Assembly (NCBI RefSeq): GCF_037126465.1
Contig: NC_088201.1
Coordinates: forward strand, 233,811,406 to 233,875,405
Direction of reading: 5' to 3'
From: Ornithodoros turicata
Taxonomy: Eukaryota > Arthropoda > Arachnida > Ixodida > Argasidae
Length of the DNA: 64,000 nt
A program made the translations under genes and the position numbers. The notes beneath the pieces were generated by a model, which was not told where the DNA came from, searched no databases, and was given only the letters and a program-made list of their open reading frames with translations. Shown piece by piece: positions 54,522 to 64,000 of this stretch (position 1 is its first letter; the number at the start of each line of letters is the position of its first letter).

Positions 54522-55180
54522 CAATGCACACTTGGTTTATGGTTGAACAGGTAAGGGTGGCCGCACGATAAAGGAGACAGCGCATTCGCGAGGTGATAAG
54601 TCGTTGCTAATCTAATCAAGTAATCAGGTAAACGGTGTTCTCCAGATCAATGTATCTGCTCGCGCGAGCTGCTTCCTCTGTCTTGCATACGGCTTACCAG
54701 GAGCCACTAGAGTAAGCTTATTTAGTGACTCAAGTCTTACCAATGGACTTGTGGGGAAAGGACGTATTACCTTACATCATTCTGGTAGTCAATGTGTTTG
54801 GACAACGGTTTCTACCTCGCGAATCAGAATTTGTTACGCGTGTTGATAAAGGAGTGTAAGAGGAATGTACGTCAGACGGTGTTCGTAGAAAATATCGAAT
54901 GCCTCCGTGGGAAGTGCGAAGTGGTCCCAGGTAGCACAAATGATTTGCGGCAAACGTTGTCTAAATGTCAGCTCGTACATTGCTCGGACGTTGCTAATGG
55001 CCGCAACATCAACGTTATCTCAAAAGTTCATTTCAAGTAATGCCGCAACATCCATTGTTAACATCACATCAACGTTAGGTTGCCACTGTGATGCTTCTCG
55101 ACCACAACAACGTTCCAGTAATGTACATTTGCAACATTACAGCAATGTATGAAATCGAGCATTCCTCAACATAGAGTGTA

Positions 55181-55884
55181 CAGCCAACCCTCGATTTTGA
55201 ACACCCATCGTGTACAAAAAAAAAAAAAAAAGGGTTCATACTAGAAGTACAAGGTGCGCTGGAGGGAAAACGGGCTGAAACACGACATGAAATACACTAT
55301 AGTACGTTTATTTTTGACAATGCTTTGTAATTGTGCACTGCATCCATACGTTCAGCCGTATTTATTCTAGTCAGAAGAGACGATAGAAATGAGGCACTTG
55401 ACTCGTCTTCTGATCCTCAAAGTACTGTATCGCGCTGTGCATGTGATTCCATACTGAGCGAGCTCTCACAACTTCCGAGCAGTATTACTAGTTATCTTCA
55501 CTATCACTATGGTCACCTTCAGCACCATCATTTGACAACTGCACTAAAGCACCATTATCCAGCGGCTCACATACGTGTTCATCGTCAGCACAGGAAATGC
55601 ACACCTGTGTTCTCACTTTCTAATTCTTCTGGCTGTGGGACAATGACGGGTGTTTGACCTTCGTTCTTTCTTCATGTTTATTGAGTTTACCCCAGTACTT
55701 AGTACAATTGGAGTAGTACAGTAGTCTCTGACGTCTCCTTTCATAAATAGACGTCAACAACAGTTCGGAATCAAGGGTTCATAAACTGAGGAGAAATACA
55801 TGAAAAAAGTTTGGTTCCTCGTGACGCCGTTCAATCAACCCAGGAATTCGCGAATCGAGGGATCATAAAACGAGGGTTTCACTG
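55181..55884. mobile_element. 704-bp pogo/Tigger-like remnant
   Basis: Left end CAGCCAACCCTCGATTTTG and right end CGAGGGTTTCACTG, flanked by TA (55179-55180, 55885-55886). On the minus strand, 55640 to 55500 includes an open acidic tail (EPLDNGALVQLSNDGAEGD and HSDSEDN then stop). Another frame has SFLSSLLTRINTAERMDAV, resembling the end of a Tigger transposase. Degenerate. Confidence 0.65.
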
Positions 55885-55886
55885 TA

Positions 55887-56460
55887 TATGATTTTCATTG
55901 AAGGTAACTCCTGATACGTGTACGCGCGCTGGCGGCGCCATCGTATCGAAGAACAACTGATCGAATAAGTCACCAAATATTAGATGGAAGGAAAACACGA
56001 AGCAGTCGTATTACTTAACAGCAAACACCGACTGCAAGTACGTTTTTCCCTCCTTCGAGACCCACGGTTTAGGCGTCACCGCGAATCTATCTACCACCTT
56101 TTGTATCACGACTCAGCGAACTTTTAACCAGTTCGTGGTGCTCGAACTGAGGTGTAATGAAAGGCATTAGTAACTCATAAGGGTTCCATTCATGGCTTCA
56201 CTCTTCAATCTCGAATAAACATATGTTGTATGGTACCATACGGTTGCCTTAGGCCGTGATGGCATCCGGCATCCGTCAGTCGAGTCGTTGACATGAGTGG
56301 GGTCATCACGACGTGAACAGTGATCTAAATACTGCCTGCACACGAACACACGCGGCGAACGCTTTCACCGCAAGTTCCCGGACTGTGCCATGCATTCTGT
56401 GTTTGTTCGTTTTTGTTTGTTTTTGCATGTGTGTGTGAACTCATTCCAGTATTGAAAACA
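55887..56460. other. no gene seen
   Basis: No supported frame, RNA or repeat. Confidence 0.35.
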
Positions 56461-56462
56461 GA

Positions 56463-57297
56463 TCCGTCCCAAGCAGCACACAATGTTGGGCCCATATTGG
56501 CTGGTCATTGGCGATACGGGTCCAATATGGGGCACTTTTTGCCAATATTTCACCTATATTGGTTCCAAGATTCATTTCTCTCGCATGATTGCCAAGTTTG
56601 AGCCAATATTTGAAAAATCATGTCAATATAGGCGCTATATGCCCGTATACAACTCATATTGACTGAAAATACAGAAAATCGTACGCACACGTGTTATACC
56701 AATTGCCCAAGCAGCACGGCAAGATCGGACGTTGAAACTCGTGAAATGCCCAGTTCAATTCGCCATTAAATTCTACAACTTCCCGCAGATGAACACATCG
56801 TTCTGAAACAGTCAACATACGTGGTTTCACTGCACTGGTGGCACTGCAACTCAACAGCTTAACCTTCCACTTGCTGCAAACAGTCGCCATCTTGCTTCAA
56901 GACGCCAATGCGAATCGATGGAACCGACTGAGAGCGTAGTCGTTTCAGCGAAATTCACGAGTACTGCAACTAACGCGCATGCGCTGTACTCGTATCAGAC
57001 GTTTCATTCGGGTAAAATGTCGCTGGTTCCTCTAATGATAAGGGAATTGCGGCAAGTCAAGTAAAAAACGCAATGCTTGATCGAAAAAGATGGTTCTTCT
57101 GTAAAAGTTAGGTGCTTTCAAGTTACTGCAAGCAGTGTGAGTTGCTCTGGAGTATGTCCGTCACCGCCACGAAGTGTTTCGCTCCTTTTACTCTCGGAGC
57201 GGGTTGGAACTTCATAGAATATTGTGATCCTAATGAAGGCTTCTGAGGGATGTTTGGCATTGGCAGTTCCGTGGGACTGCCTGCCTAGCAGTAGTCG
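56463..57297 (-). mobile_element. 0.84-kb element with ATG exon, copy 2
   Basis: Inverse copy of 9529-10372 at roughly 80% identity by eye. Starts TCCCAAGCAGCACACAATG and includes the AATATTGG-type array at 56475-56660. Confidence 0.6.
56654..56890 (-). CDS. candidate first exon, copy 2
   Basis: ATG at 56890 (caagATGGCGAC). Reads MATVCSKWKVKLLSC and HLREVVEF, then FQRPILPCCLG. Aligns without gaps over most of its length with the frame at 9944, although about half of the residues differ. Unknown family. Confidence 0.4.
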   Translation of the reverse strand: MATVCSKWKVKLLSCSATSAVKPRMLTVSERCVHLREVVEFNGELNWAFHEFQRPILPCCLGNWYNTCAYDFLYFQSI

Positions 57298-58240
57298 ATC
57301 CTCTTCTTCCTTTTTAGGGCGAGGGCAGTGCTATTTTTGAAATGTGACGTGGGAAAGCTTGCTTGTCCCATGCTACAGTTAGCTATACGACTGCATGTGT
57401 CCTTCAGTGAAACGGGGCGTAGCATCTGTTCTGTGTTTTTAGGCCGAGGCAGTGTTGTTTTTGTAAAGCTATACTCAACGCTGATAATTAAAATTTGCGG
57501 AAATGAAAAAGCAAAGAGGAGAGATAACTAATGTCAGTTGTGGATATTATACCATATATAATGCATGTACCATCTTTTGAAGTAGGAAAACCTAATCCCT
57601 CGGTGTGTGTGTGTGGCGGCAGGGATGGGATTGAAAAGGTGACCATGGGCATGGAGGATTTCATTGTCGCCTTGCGTTTCCAAGGGACAATGCTTTTTTC
57701 GGGATGTAGTTCTGTATATCGGCACCACTGTTTTTTTTAAGAAAAAGAATAAAAATAAAAATCAAACTCTTTTACGTACCCTGGTATATTGCGTAAAACG
57801 TATAAAAAATAAATTTTTTCGCCGGTTTCTTGAAGGCGATCCGCGATCTTTACTGAGCACCTTCTGATCTAACCCGAGGCACAGTATCGACGCCCGCACC
57901 GCCTAGTGCGTGCCTTGGGGGGGGGGGGCACCCCAGACCCCCCAATCTGTAAAATCTGTAGAACCTAACCTGGACTACCCTCACTAATGTGAGATGAGTT
58001 AGCCCAATTCTACGACCCTACCTCTTGCAAGATGGCAAGTTTCGAATCCGTTAGGCTTAGCATTCCCGTGGTTCTCCTGCGCTAAAAGTTAATCAGACGA
58101 TGGGGTTGTTGAAATGCATATAAAAAACTTCTAGTGCACAGAATTTTATAATTTTTACACTTTTAGATTCAGTATATGACCTTCTTCCACTTCTATGCAA
58201 TATTTACCTTCCTAACCCTTTCCACTATTTTTCTAAAAAC
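57298..58240. other. no gene seen; G run
   Basis: Low-complexity AT tracts near 57735-57810 and a run of 12 G at 57917-57928 followed by CACCCCAGACCCCCC. No supported gene. Confidence 0.35.
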
Positions 58241-58530
58241 CGAGTGATCCCGATACGGAACTACGTCCCTTTTTCGGAGCCCTTCAGAGCTGCCTAGCAG
58301 ACGATACTGGGAACCAATCAACGAGCCCGGATCCTGTTGTGTCAGCGGAGGGTCATAGTCTGGTACTACTCTCCAGCGCCGTCGCGCGCCGTCGCTTTTT
58401 TGCGGCGCTTGCCTGCTTACCTGTCTGTAGAAATGCAATAGCGTTTTAAAATGACTCCTGTGCTAGTGTGAAACGATAGTGGTGGCCAATTATGCTGCAT
58501 TTGTATTCTTTCTTTAGTATTCTTAATGGT

Positions 58531-59553
58531 ACCGGCCTCGGTGGCTCAGTCGGTAGCGTGTTCGCCTTCTGATCCCGAGATCGCGGATTCGAACCCGGCC
58601 GAGGACGCCAGCAACTTGGGGCGTTTATGTTTAATCGCCCGGAGGCGCTCGGAGCGGATATTGTCGTCACGGATCTGGCTCGAGAGCGTATGAGAATTGG
58701 CTCAGATCCGCCCGCTTTGTGTTTGGATATTCGCTCAGAGTCACCTCCGAGGCAGCTCGCTTCGCTCGGAGCTTGGACGGCGAGCTCGCAGATCCTTCCC
58801 ACAATTCCTGAGCTAGAAGATGGCGCTATTTTGAAATTTGAGATGGCTTTCATCCAGACAATCTAGACCGCCGTACCACACGAAACCAGTTTGTGGAATT
58901 AGTGCTTGAAAATGCAAAACTCTCTGACCGATGTCGAGAAACTTTATGTAACACAGGCTTTGATGCAGAGTTTGCAGCCAGCGTCGTGATGGACGAACGC
59001 GCGAGTGGCCCCGCGTGAACGGCAAGCAAATCGGTCGTCGTCGTCTTCCACACACTACGTGCAACATGGAATGAAACATGAAATGATGTACAAAAAGAAA
59101 AAAGAAGGAACACAAAAATCAGAAAAACTGACAGAAGCGAAACCTGCAAGCCACTAAACGGTGCCCTACGACGAACACCAACGGAAGCAGACGACACAGC
59201 AATAGATACTGCGCAAGCGCAAAGCCGTTGTCGCTCGGTCGCGTATGGAGTTTAATTTTCTCCTCGCTTTTACACCCGAACCGATCGATTTCCGGTTCGG
59301 TGACGCACTTCCGCTCAGCTCGGCTCTGCTCCGAGTGAATAAACATAAACGCCCTTGGTGGCAGGGTACAAGTTGCTTAGACACGCCGTCTTCCGGGAGG
59401 GACGTTAAATACGGGGTGCCGTGTGATGAGCTTTCATCACACGTAAAGAACCCTCAGGTGGGCAAAAGCAATCCACATGACCGACCGCTGTGCGTCGCTC
59501 ATGATCTGAGTTGTCTCGCGACGTAAACACCCAATTATTATATTAAATTATTA
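58531..59553 (+). mobile_element. tRNA-derived SINE interrupted by a TIR element
   Basis: The head (58531-58618) has an A box (GGCTCAGTCGGTAGCGTG) and B box (GATTCGAACCCGG). The body resumes at 59355 with CTTCCGGGAGGGACGTTAAA, a block ending GTCGCGACGTAAACACCC, and a TTATTA tail. The flanking direct repeat TTCTT(A/T)ATGGT is at 58520-58530 and 59554-59564. The homologous site at about 44508-44518 is uninterrupted. Confidence 0.85.
58619..59354. mobile_element. 736-bp TIR element nested in the SINE
   Basis: Perfect 15-bp ends GGGCGTTTATGTTTA and the inverse (58619-58633, 59340-59354), flanked by TTG (58616-58618 and 59355-59357). Subterminal GCTCGGAGC words on both sides. A 79-codon plus frame from 58627 has no recognised domain. 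Superfamily uncertain; a 3-bp duplication would fit a Harbinger-like type. Confidence 0.8.
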
Positions 59554-59628
59554 TTCTTTATGGTGGCTTTCTTTATTCTCTCAAATTTCTTGTCAGGTGA
59601 CTGCCTTGTTCGGACACATCACGCTAAC

Positions 59629-59778
59629 CTGCTATTGACCTAGATTGTGCTCTGCGATGATCATGTCAGAGGCTTTGGCCGCGATAGCGTACACGGTTGC
59701 CATGATATACCCGGACTCGAACGCTTGGCATAATTGAAGCGTCCACGACTCGAAGGTTCTGGATGTGACCTCGAACAT
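59629..59778 (-). pseudogene. GMC oxidoreductase last exon, second copy
   Basis: Matches 44570-44723. The acceptor (tttcag) and [15 protein letters not shown] are kept. One extra base after CCAAGCGT (near 59715) shifts the frame, and one base is missing near the end, so SGN and the terminal residues are only recovered in another frame. A duplicated, broken fragment. Confidence 0.75.
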
Positions 59779-59829
59779 CTGAAACAGTATGAATAAGTGC
59801 ACGTTACTCATATGAACAGTTTAAAGCAT

Positions 59830-60339
59830 TACAGAAGTACTAGGGTACTGTGCGCGGTTATTACGAATGGGAAATTATGTTATTTTATTTTTTTATTGGT
59901 AATATTGCTGACCGCCTAGTGCAGCCTATGCAAAGAAACACTAGGCCGAACAATAAAGCAACACAGCAAGGATAACAAGCAGTATTGTTAACATTCGGCG
60001 GTAACAATACGTATGACAAGATGGTAATATCAACGAGTGCGAGAGCTATGTTAAGATGTTCGCAACATACTTGTTATAGTTGAAAATAACGTGTCTGTAT
60101 CATGTAAAGATATGACCTGGTTCAGGAAGCAAATTCCACCCAACTGAGGTTCTGTGTACAAAAGAAAGCTGACAAGCGCTAATGCCAGGCGTAGGCAGAT
60201 AAATATGTCGGCTGTGTCGTGTCTAGTCTCGCACAGGCCAGAGTAGCGGAATAATTGTTTTATAGTCTATCCTCACTTGCCACTATATTTCTCCCGATGT
60301 CTGTTAACGACTTCTGCATGCAGGATGTCTTTTTTTTTC
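59830..60339. other. no gene seen
   Basis: Partly homologous to 45360-45450 (ACTAGGGTA.TGCGCGGTTAT block). Otherwise unassigned. Confidence 0.35.
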
Positions 60340-61063
60340 TTCGATATAGATTTTCATAAAAAACTATAAGAGCTATAGGAAGGGAGTTGCCTCAGGACAG
60401 AAGCCGCCGATATTTCGAACACGTGTTCGTGAACCTTCCACTTTTCTGTAACCGGTCTGTAGCCTAGATCACAACGTTCACATAATCCCCTCCACACTCT
60501 AACAAAGCAGCCATTCACTCCGGCCGTAAAGCCCGTACGGACCCTTTCTTCCCTCCGGGCTGTTGACCCACAATTCGCGTGGACCTTTTAAACACGTCAC
60601 AGCTAACCCTTTAAATACCATGCCATGATGAGGACGGTGCCCAGAAGAAGAACAGTCTCTGTTTCGAATATCGGCGGCTTCTGTCCTGAGGCAACTCCTT
60701 TCCTACATCCCTACCGGTTCGCTGGATTTCTACCCATCTAATAAGAGCTATAGACTTTTATAGACCGTCTTATAACTGCTATAGTCCCTGGGCCGGCGGA
60801 CTTTCTTATCCATCTGTTGCTGAACCGTCGAATGACTAATTACCTAAAAACCGTTAATTAACTTTTTAATTATAAAAGCTACGAAGTTTTGTCCCAATGA
60901 GAACATCAGTTCCTTTCGGTCACCTAATAGTGTAGCCGTTTTCAAAACAAAAATGCGTTCGCTAGATCATCCGCGAAAAAATTCATGAAGGAGCACCAGT
61001 TTTTTCTTTATTTCGTTCATTCGGCATCTTCGAAGACCCGTCTTTCGTTCACCCCCCAATGTG
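60340..61063. mobile_element. left arm of the long foldback element, interrupted
   Basis: Corresponds to 45470-45790 of the first foldback, split at GAGCTATAG by the insertion at 60381-60703. It ends at 61063 where unit 3 begins (AATGTGAGAGG joined to CCTCATCATC). Confidence 0.7.
60381..60703. mobile_element. Penelope-type 3' block with inverted ends
   Basis: The ends are 41-42 bp inverted arms (GGGAGTTGCCTCAGGACAG, then GCCGCCGATATT, and complement). The body between equals 31597-31890 (ACACGTGTTCGTGAACC to GAGGCAACTCC). Only the right arm is present at 31843-31890. Confidence 0.7.
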
Positions 61064-61316
61064 AGAGGCCTCATCATCATCTTCCCCTTCGTCAATGCGC
61101 CAAGCAGCACAAGTGCCACAACTTCTACAATCATGTCCTCGTCAAAAACGTCGTCTGCTCGGCCGCCATGTTCGCTGAGACGGGCGGGCGTAATTCGTAA
61201 TGGGCGAAAATTTCTAAAACGGGGGTACCTACCCACAGGTCACGTGACATCTCACTCGAGTCACGTGGTGCGTAACCTCGGGATTACCCGGGTGGAATAA
61301 AAAAAAAAACCCACCC
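61064..61316. mobile_element. Harbinger-like element, unit 3, truncated
   Basis: Right half of the 37170-type element, ending ACCCACCC with TAT after it. The left half is replaced by foldback sequence. The acidic ORF start is preserved near 61170 but the frame is disrupted. Confidence 0.75.
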
Positions 61317-63257
61317 TATGATAAGTGATATGAAAAGTTCCACGACACTTCCAATCCATGAAACACGAGTTGGTGTTGTTGCCATAGAACGTATAGCCCT
61401 AAGCACTCCTGAGCGTGCACTGAGGAGTACTAAACAAGACATGTTGGTTTGTGGTTCTCCTCATTCTGCCTTCCCACTGATGACGTGTCCTGTATGGGGG
61501 GTACGAAACGTCTGTTTTTCCTGTTATGTCAGTTCCGAGTTATTTCTTTCGGAGTATTTTTGATAAACACGACATGTATCTTATTTTTTCAAAAATAAAA
61601 ATCAAGCCGCCACTCGAAAACTCGGTACGCAAAATAGAGGGTGTTTATTTTAGCGTTTACATAATATTTATTTAACAAAAAAACTATGAGAGCAGCTTAG
61701 ACGTCGTTTGTTCAGTTGAGTTCTACGGCCACGCGGACACCCTCTCGAAGAACGTGCGCAACTACGAGGTGATTAATGAGCTAAAATTGATTAATTAACT
61801 TTTAGTTAGGGGATTTCGATCGAAAGCGATATGACAGATTGAGAGAATATCCTGGTTGCAAGGCCCTTCCACTTTAACAAATGCTGAAAAAACGCATGTG
61901 CGTTTAAATATCAATCCTCAAATTTTTATATGCAAATGAGCCGGAACCGAAACCGCGAGGACCGGGAGCGCGGGGAGTACAGCGCTCACTCACGTTAGAT
62001 TGTCCACGTGCTTTGGAGCGATGAAGATGATTGGAGTAGGGGCCGCTCAGCTGTGCAGACAAACCGCTTTCTGACCCGGATGAGCCTTCGTCGGAGAGGG
62101 TAATCCGCTCCCCAGGCGCGCTTTTTTCCGTTTCGGCGCATTTTGCGTATCGCACTATTCGGAGATGGACATTTTTAAACGCGCGTGCGTGTTTCAGGAT
62201 TTTTTTAAACGTGGAATGGCGTTCAACGAAGATAGTCAATCAATCTGCTAGTCTCCTTTTGCCACGAACTTCTCTAATTAAAAATTAATTTTTGAATTTC
62301 AGGTAATTAGTCATCTGGTAGTTACGTACTCTCTTCAAGATGTCGTTGGCCTGGTCGTAGAACTCAAATACAAAAAAAAACATCTATGCTGCTGCCATAG
62401 TTCTTTTTATAGCAATGCTTTAAAGTATCAAAATAAACACCTGGTATAAAAGCCACCAGAGAGCCTTCCAGGAATTTTCGAAATAAATCGCAAAACATCG
62501 CAGGGTTCTTGAAGGTGAGGTACCGTCATCGTGACTTTCCTAGCGACAGCACGTCCTGCGATTCGCGCTCTTCGTCACGTTGGATGCCTACTAGCAGTTA
62601 CGCCGATCAGATAGAAATTGCTCCTTGAGACACAATGTTGCCAGTCGAAAAACAGATTGTGGGCCTTATCGCGTTGTATTTCTCAAGAGTAGAAATTCAG
62701 TTTAGGACACCTTCGTGTCAGCCAGAGGAGCAATATCGTAGGAAGGTACAGTCTCAAACACGTGGGATGCAATGACGTCAATTCGAGAGGATTCTAATGA
62801 CGCGAGATTAATACCGATATCACACGTGCGGACAGTTTTCAAAGTTAATTGGAACCAATGGTCAATAACATGCGCGTACTATCACCTTCGAAGCGGTAAA
62901 TGCGAACAAGTGCAAAAGCAATACAAAAATGTCATTCTAAATTATACACTATATGTTCCTCTCAGCTCACATTTTATTATACAACGTTATCATGTTACCT
63001 GTCGTTCGGCAACCCTTCTAATAAATGCGACCGATGCGGTCGCCCCCTCGGTCCTCCTTCGAAACGTATTCGTAAGACAAAAAGTGCCGAATCAAGCAGC
63101 TTGTATGAGCAGCTTCAACAAACTTTGTGCGTACGACGCTACCACGTAGAAGAAGAGCGTGCACAGTTGAAGAAGAAGAAGACACAGCAACGAGCGTTCC
63201 ATCTGAAGCGTTTTGTCTAACACCCTTTTCCAGTCTTCGCACAGAGACGGCCCTGAC

Positions 63258-64000
63258 ATGATGCAGTCGAACGAAAGATGCATTAGCCCTGATCCTCAAG
63301 GCACGTCACCTAGTCCTGTTCACCCCGTCGAGCAACAAGGAAACAACGTCTGGTGAAGTTTCAGGAAGTCCCCAGTCCCGCCAGGACACTGCCCCTTCTT
63401 CTGCCCACAGTGGAAGATCCTCTGAGCCTGCATCACACTTCGGGTCAATGCCTGTCAGAAGTCCTCCCTTCTACTCGCTGAGGAGTTTGGAGACGCGCGA
63501 AGAAAGCGAACCATACCCAGAAAGAGAAAACGACAACTTATTGTATGTCTGGGTATTTTGCACCATAATATGTAGCCTTATGGTTCTACCCACCGGACTC
63601 ATCTTCCTTCAGTTCCTCCGCAACGTCGAAACTGCGAGCGTGACACCTTTCACCAAAGCTCCCACGAACCATCCTTCGACGTCCAGATTTGACCACGTCA
63701 CGGTCCCGGAGCATTGGGACGGACTGCCAGCAACGTGTTTGAAGAGCGCCGCAATCTCCGACAATATCCACGACGTAGCCGACTACGACATCGTAAGGGA
63801 CAACATCAGCGAGCCCAGTAAGGACGTCGTATTTTGCTGTGTTTACAACAACAGCCGTTTCCGAAAACCGAAACAATACGACTACCTCCCGAAGCACGTA
63901 CCATTCCATCTCTGTTCTTGCTTGATCTACTGGTCAGTGGGCATCGACGCTGGTCAGCTGGTCAGTAGGGCTCCCAGTTTCGATCACTATTACGGTCTTC
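63258..64000 (+). pseudogene. GH18-like membrane protein, copy E (partial)
   Basis: ATG ATG at 63258 and the same first 20 codons as copy C. One extra C in the run at 63323-63326 then shifts the frame. After it the C-like frame is open to the window end, including the transmembrane segment (LLYVWVFCTIICSLMVLPTG) and CSCLIYWSVGIDAGQ. The single lesion is in a homopolymer, so it may be a sequencing error. The active-site region lies beyond the window. Confidence 0.8.

Larger units (their letters stand above)
47668..54999. repeat. duplicated unit 2
   Basis: Direct copy of 34432-42667. It lacks the pogo-like MITE and the 940-bp Harbinger element of unit 1, has an extra SINE (48925-49133), and shares the 37170-type and 39074-type elements. 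From about 53140 to 54500 it differs from unit 1 by an unusual density of single-base indels. Confidence 0.9.
61064..64000. repeat. duplicated unit 3 (partial)
   Basis: Matches 37460-40800 and 49785-53115 without the TA-target MITE. Its left limit is a sharp junction with the foldback element, and it continues beyond the window. Confidence 0.88.

Noticed and set aside
1..64000. CRISPR arrays, bacterial operons, riboswitches
   Set aside because: No regularly spaced direct repeats with unique spacers, no Shine-Dalgarno-led gene clusters; the sequence is clearly metazoan.

Overview
The window is eukaryotic and repeat-rich. There are no operons and no bacterial-type gene packing. Protein-coding signal sits in single intronless ORFs and isolated exons among many terminal-inverted-repeat (TIR) transposons, SINEs, LINE ends and Penelope-like fragments. 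The mix fits a chelicerate, most likely a hard tick: tRNA-derived SINEs with long tails, I-like LINE ends with (TCA)n or (TTG)n tails, Penelope-like elements with GIY-YIG ends, and very many MITEs. The species assignment is inference, because no marker gene fixes it.

The main host genes are a local family of membrane-anchored, catalytically dead GH18 (chitinase-like) proteins. Each has a Ser/Pro-rich N-terminal tail, one transmembrane segment near residue 100 and a GH18-type ectodomain. In the ectodomain the chitinase signature DGxDxDWEYP reads DGVNIHWVYP. Copy A (18721-20618, minus) is broken. Copy B (32563-34161, minus) and copy C (40053-41636, plus) are intact and divergently oriented. Copy D (52372-53950, plus) has many single-base indels. 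Copy E (63258 to the window end, plus) has one frameshift and is cut by the window. Two further N-terminal stubs lie at 34468-34549 and 47703-47785. Copies C, D and E belong to direct duplicated units (about 34.43-42.67 kb, 47.67-55.0 kb, and 61.06 kb to the end). Copy A and its upstream flank (18.7-23.28 kb) are an older relative. MITEs present in one unit and absent from another give clean empty sites that order these events.

Other coding signal: an exon with a PDGF/VEGF-like cystine-knot core (2495-2736), the last exon of a GMC oxidoreductase (44570-44723, minus) with a frameshifted second copy (59629-59778), a GIY-YIG tail of a Penelope-like element (31137-31382), and LINE RNase H/C-terminal fragments (487-690 and 15458-15837).

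Region by region: 0-4 kb holds LINE debris, a pair of inverted hammerhead-ribozyme motifs and the PDGF/VEGF exon. 4-18 kb is mostly MITEs, including hAT-type and TA-target types with exact target duplications. 18.7-23.3 kb is GH18 copy A and its flank. 23.3-30.8 kb is a quieter block bounded by about 67-bp inverted repeats with a candidate first exon just inside the right end. 31-32 kb is a Penelope-like end. 32.5-43 kb is GH18 copies B and C. 43-47.6 kb holds a TTAA-type element, the GMC exon and a long foldback element. 47.7-55 kb is the second duplicated unit. 55-61 kb holds a pogo/Tigger-like remnant, an inverted copy of the 9.5-10.4 kb element, and a nested SINE/TIR/GMC-pseudogene region. 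61-64 kb is the third unit.

The points most worth following are the conserved dead-GH18 membrane family, the hammerhead motifs at 1474-1518 and 1750-1794, the 7.5-kb TIR-bounded block, and the recurring pattern of short TIR elements that each carry one ATG-start exon.
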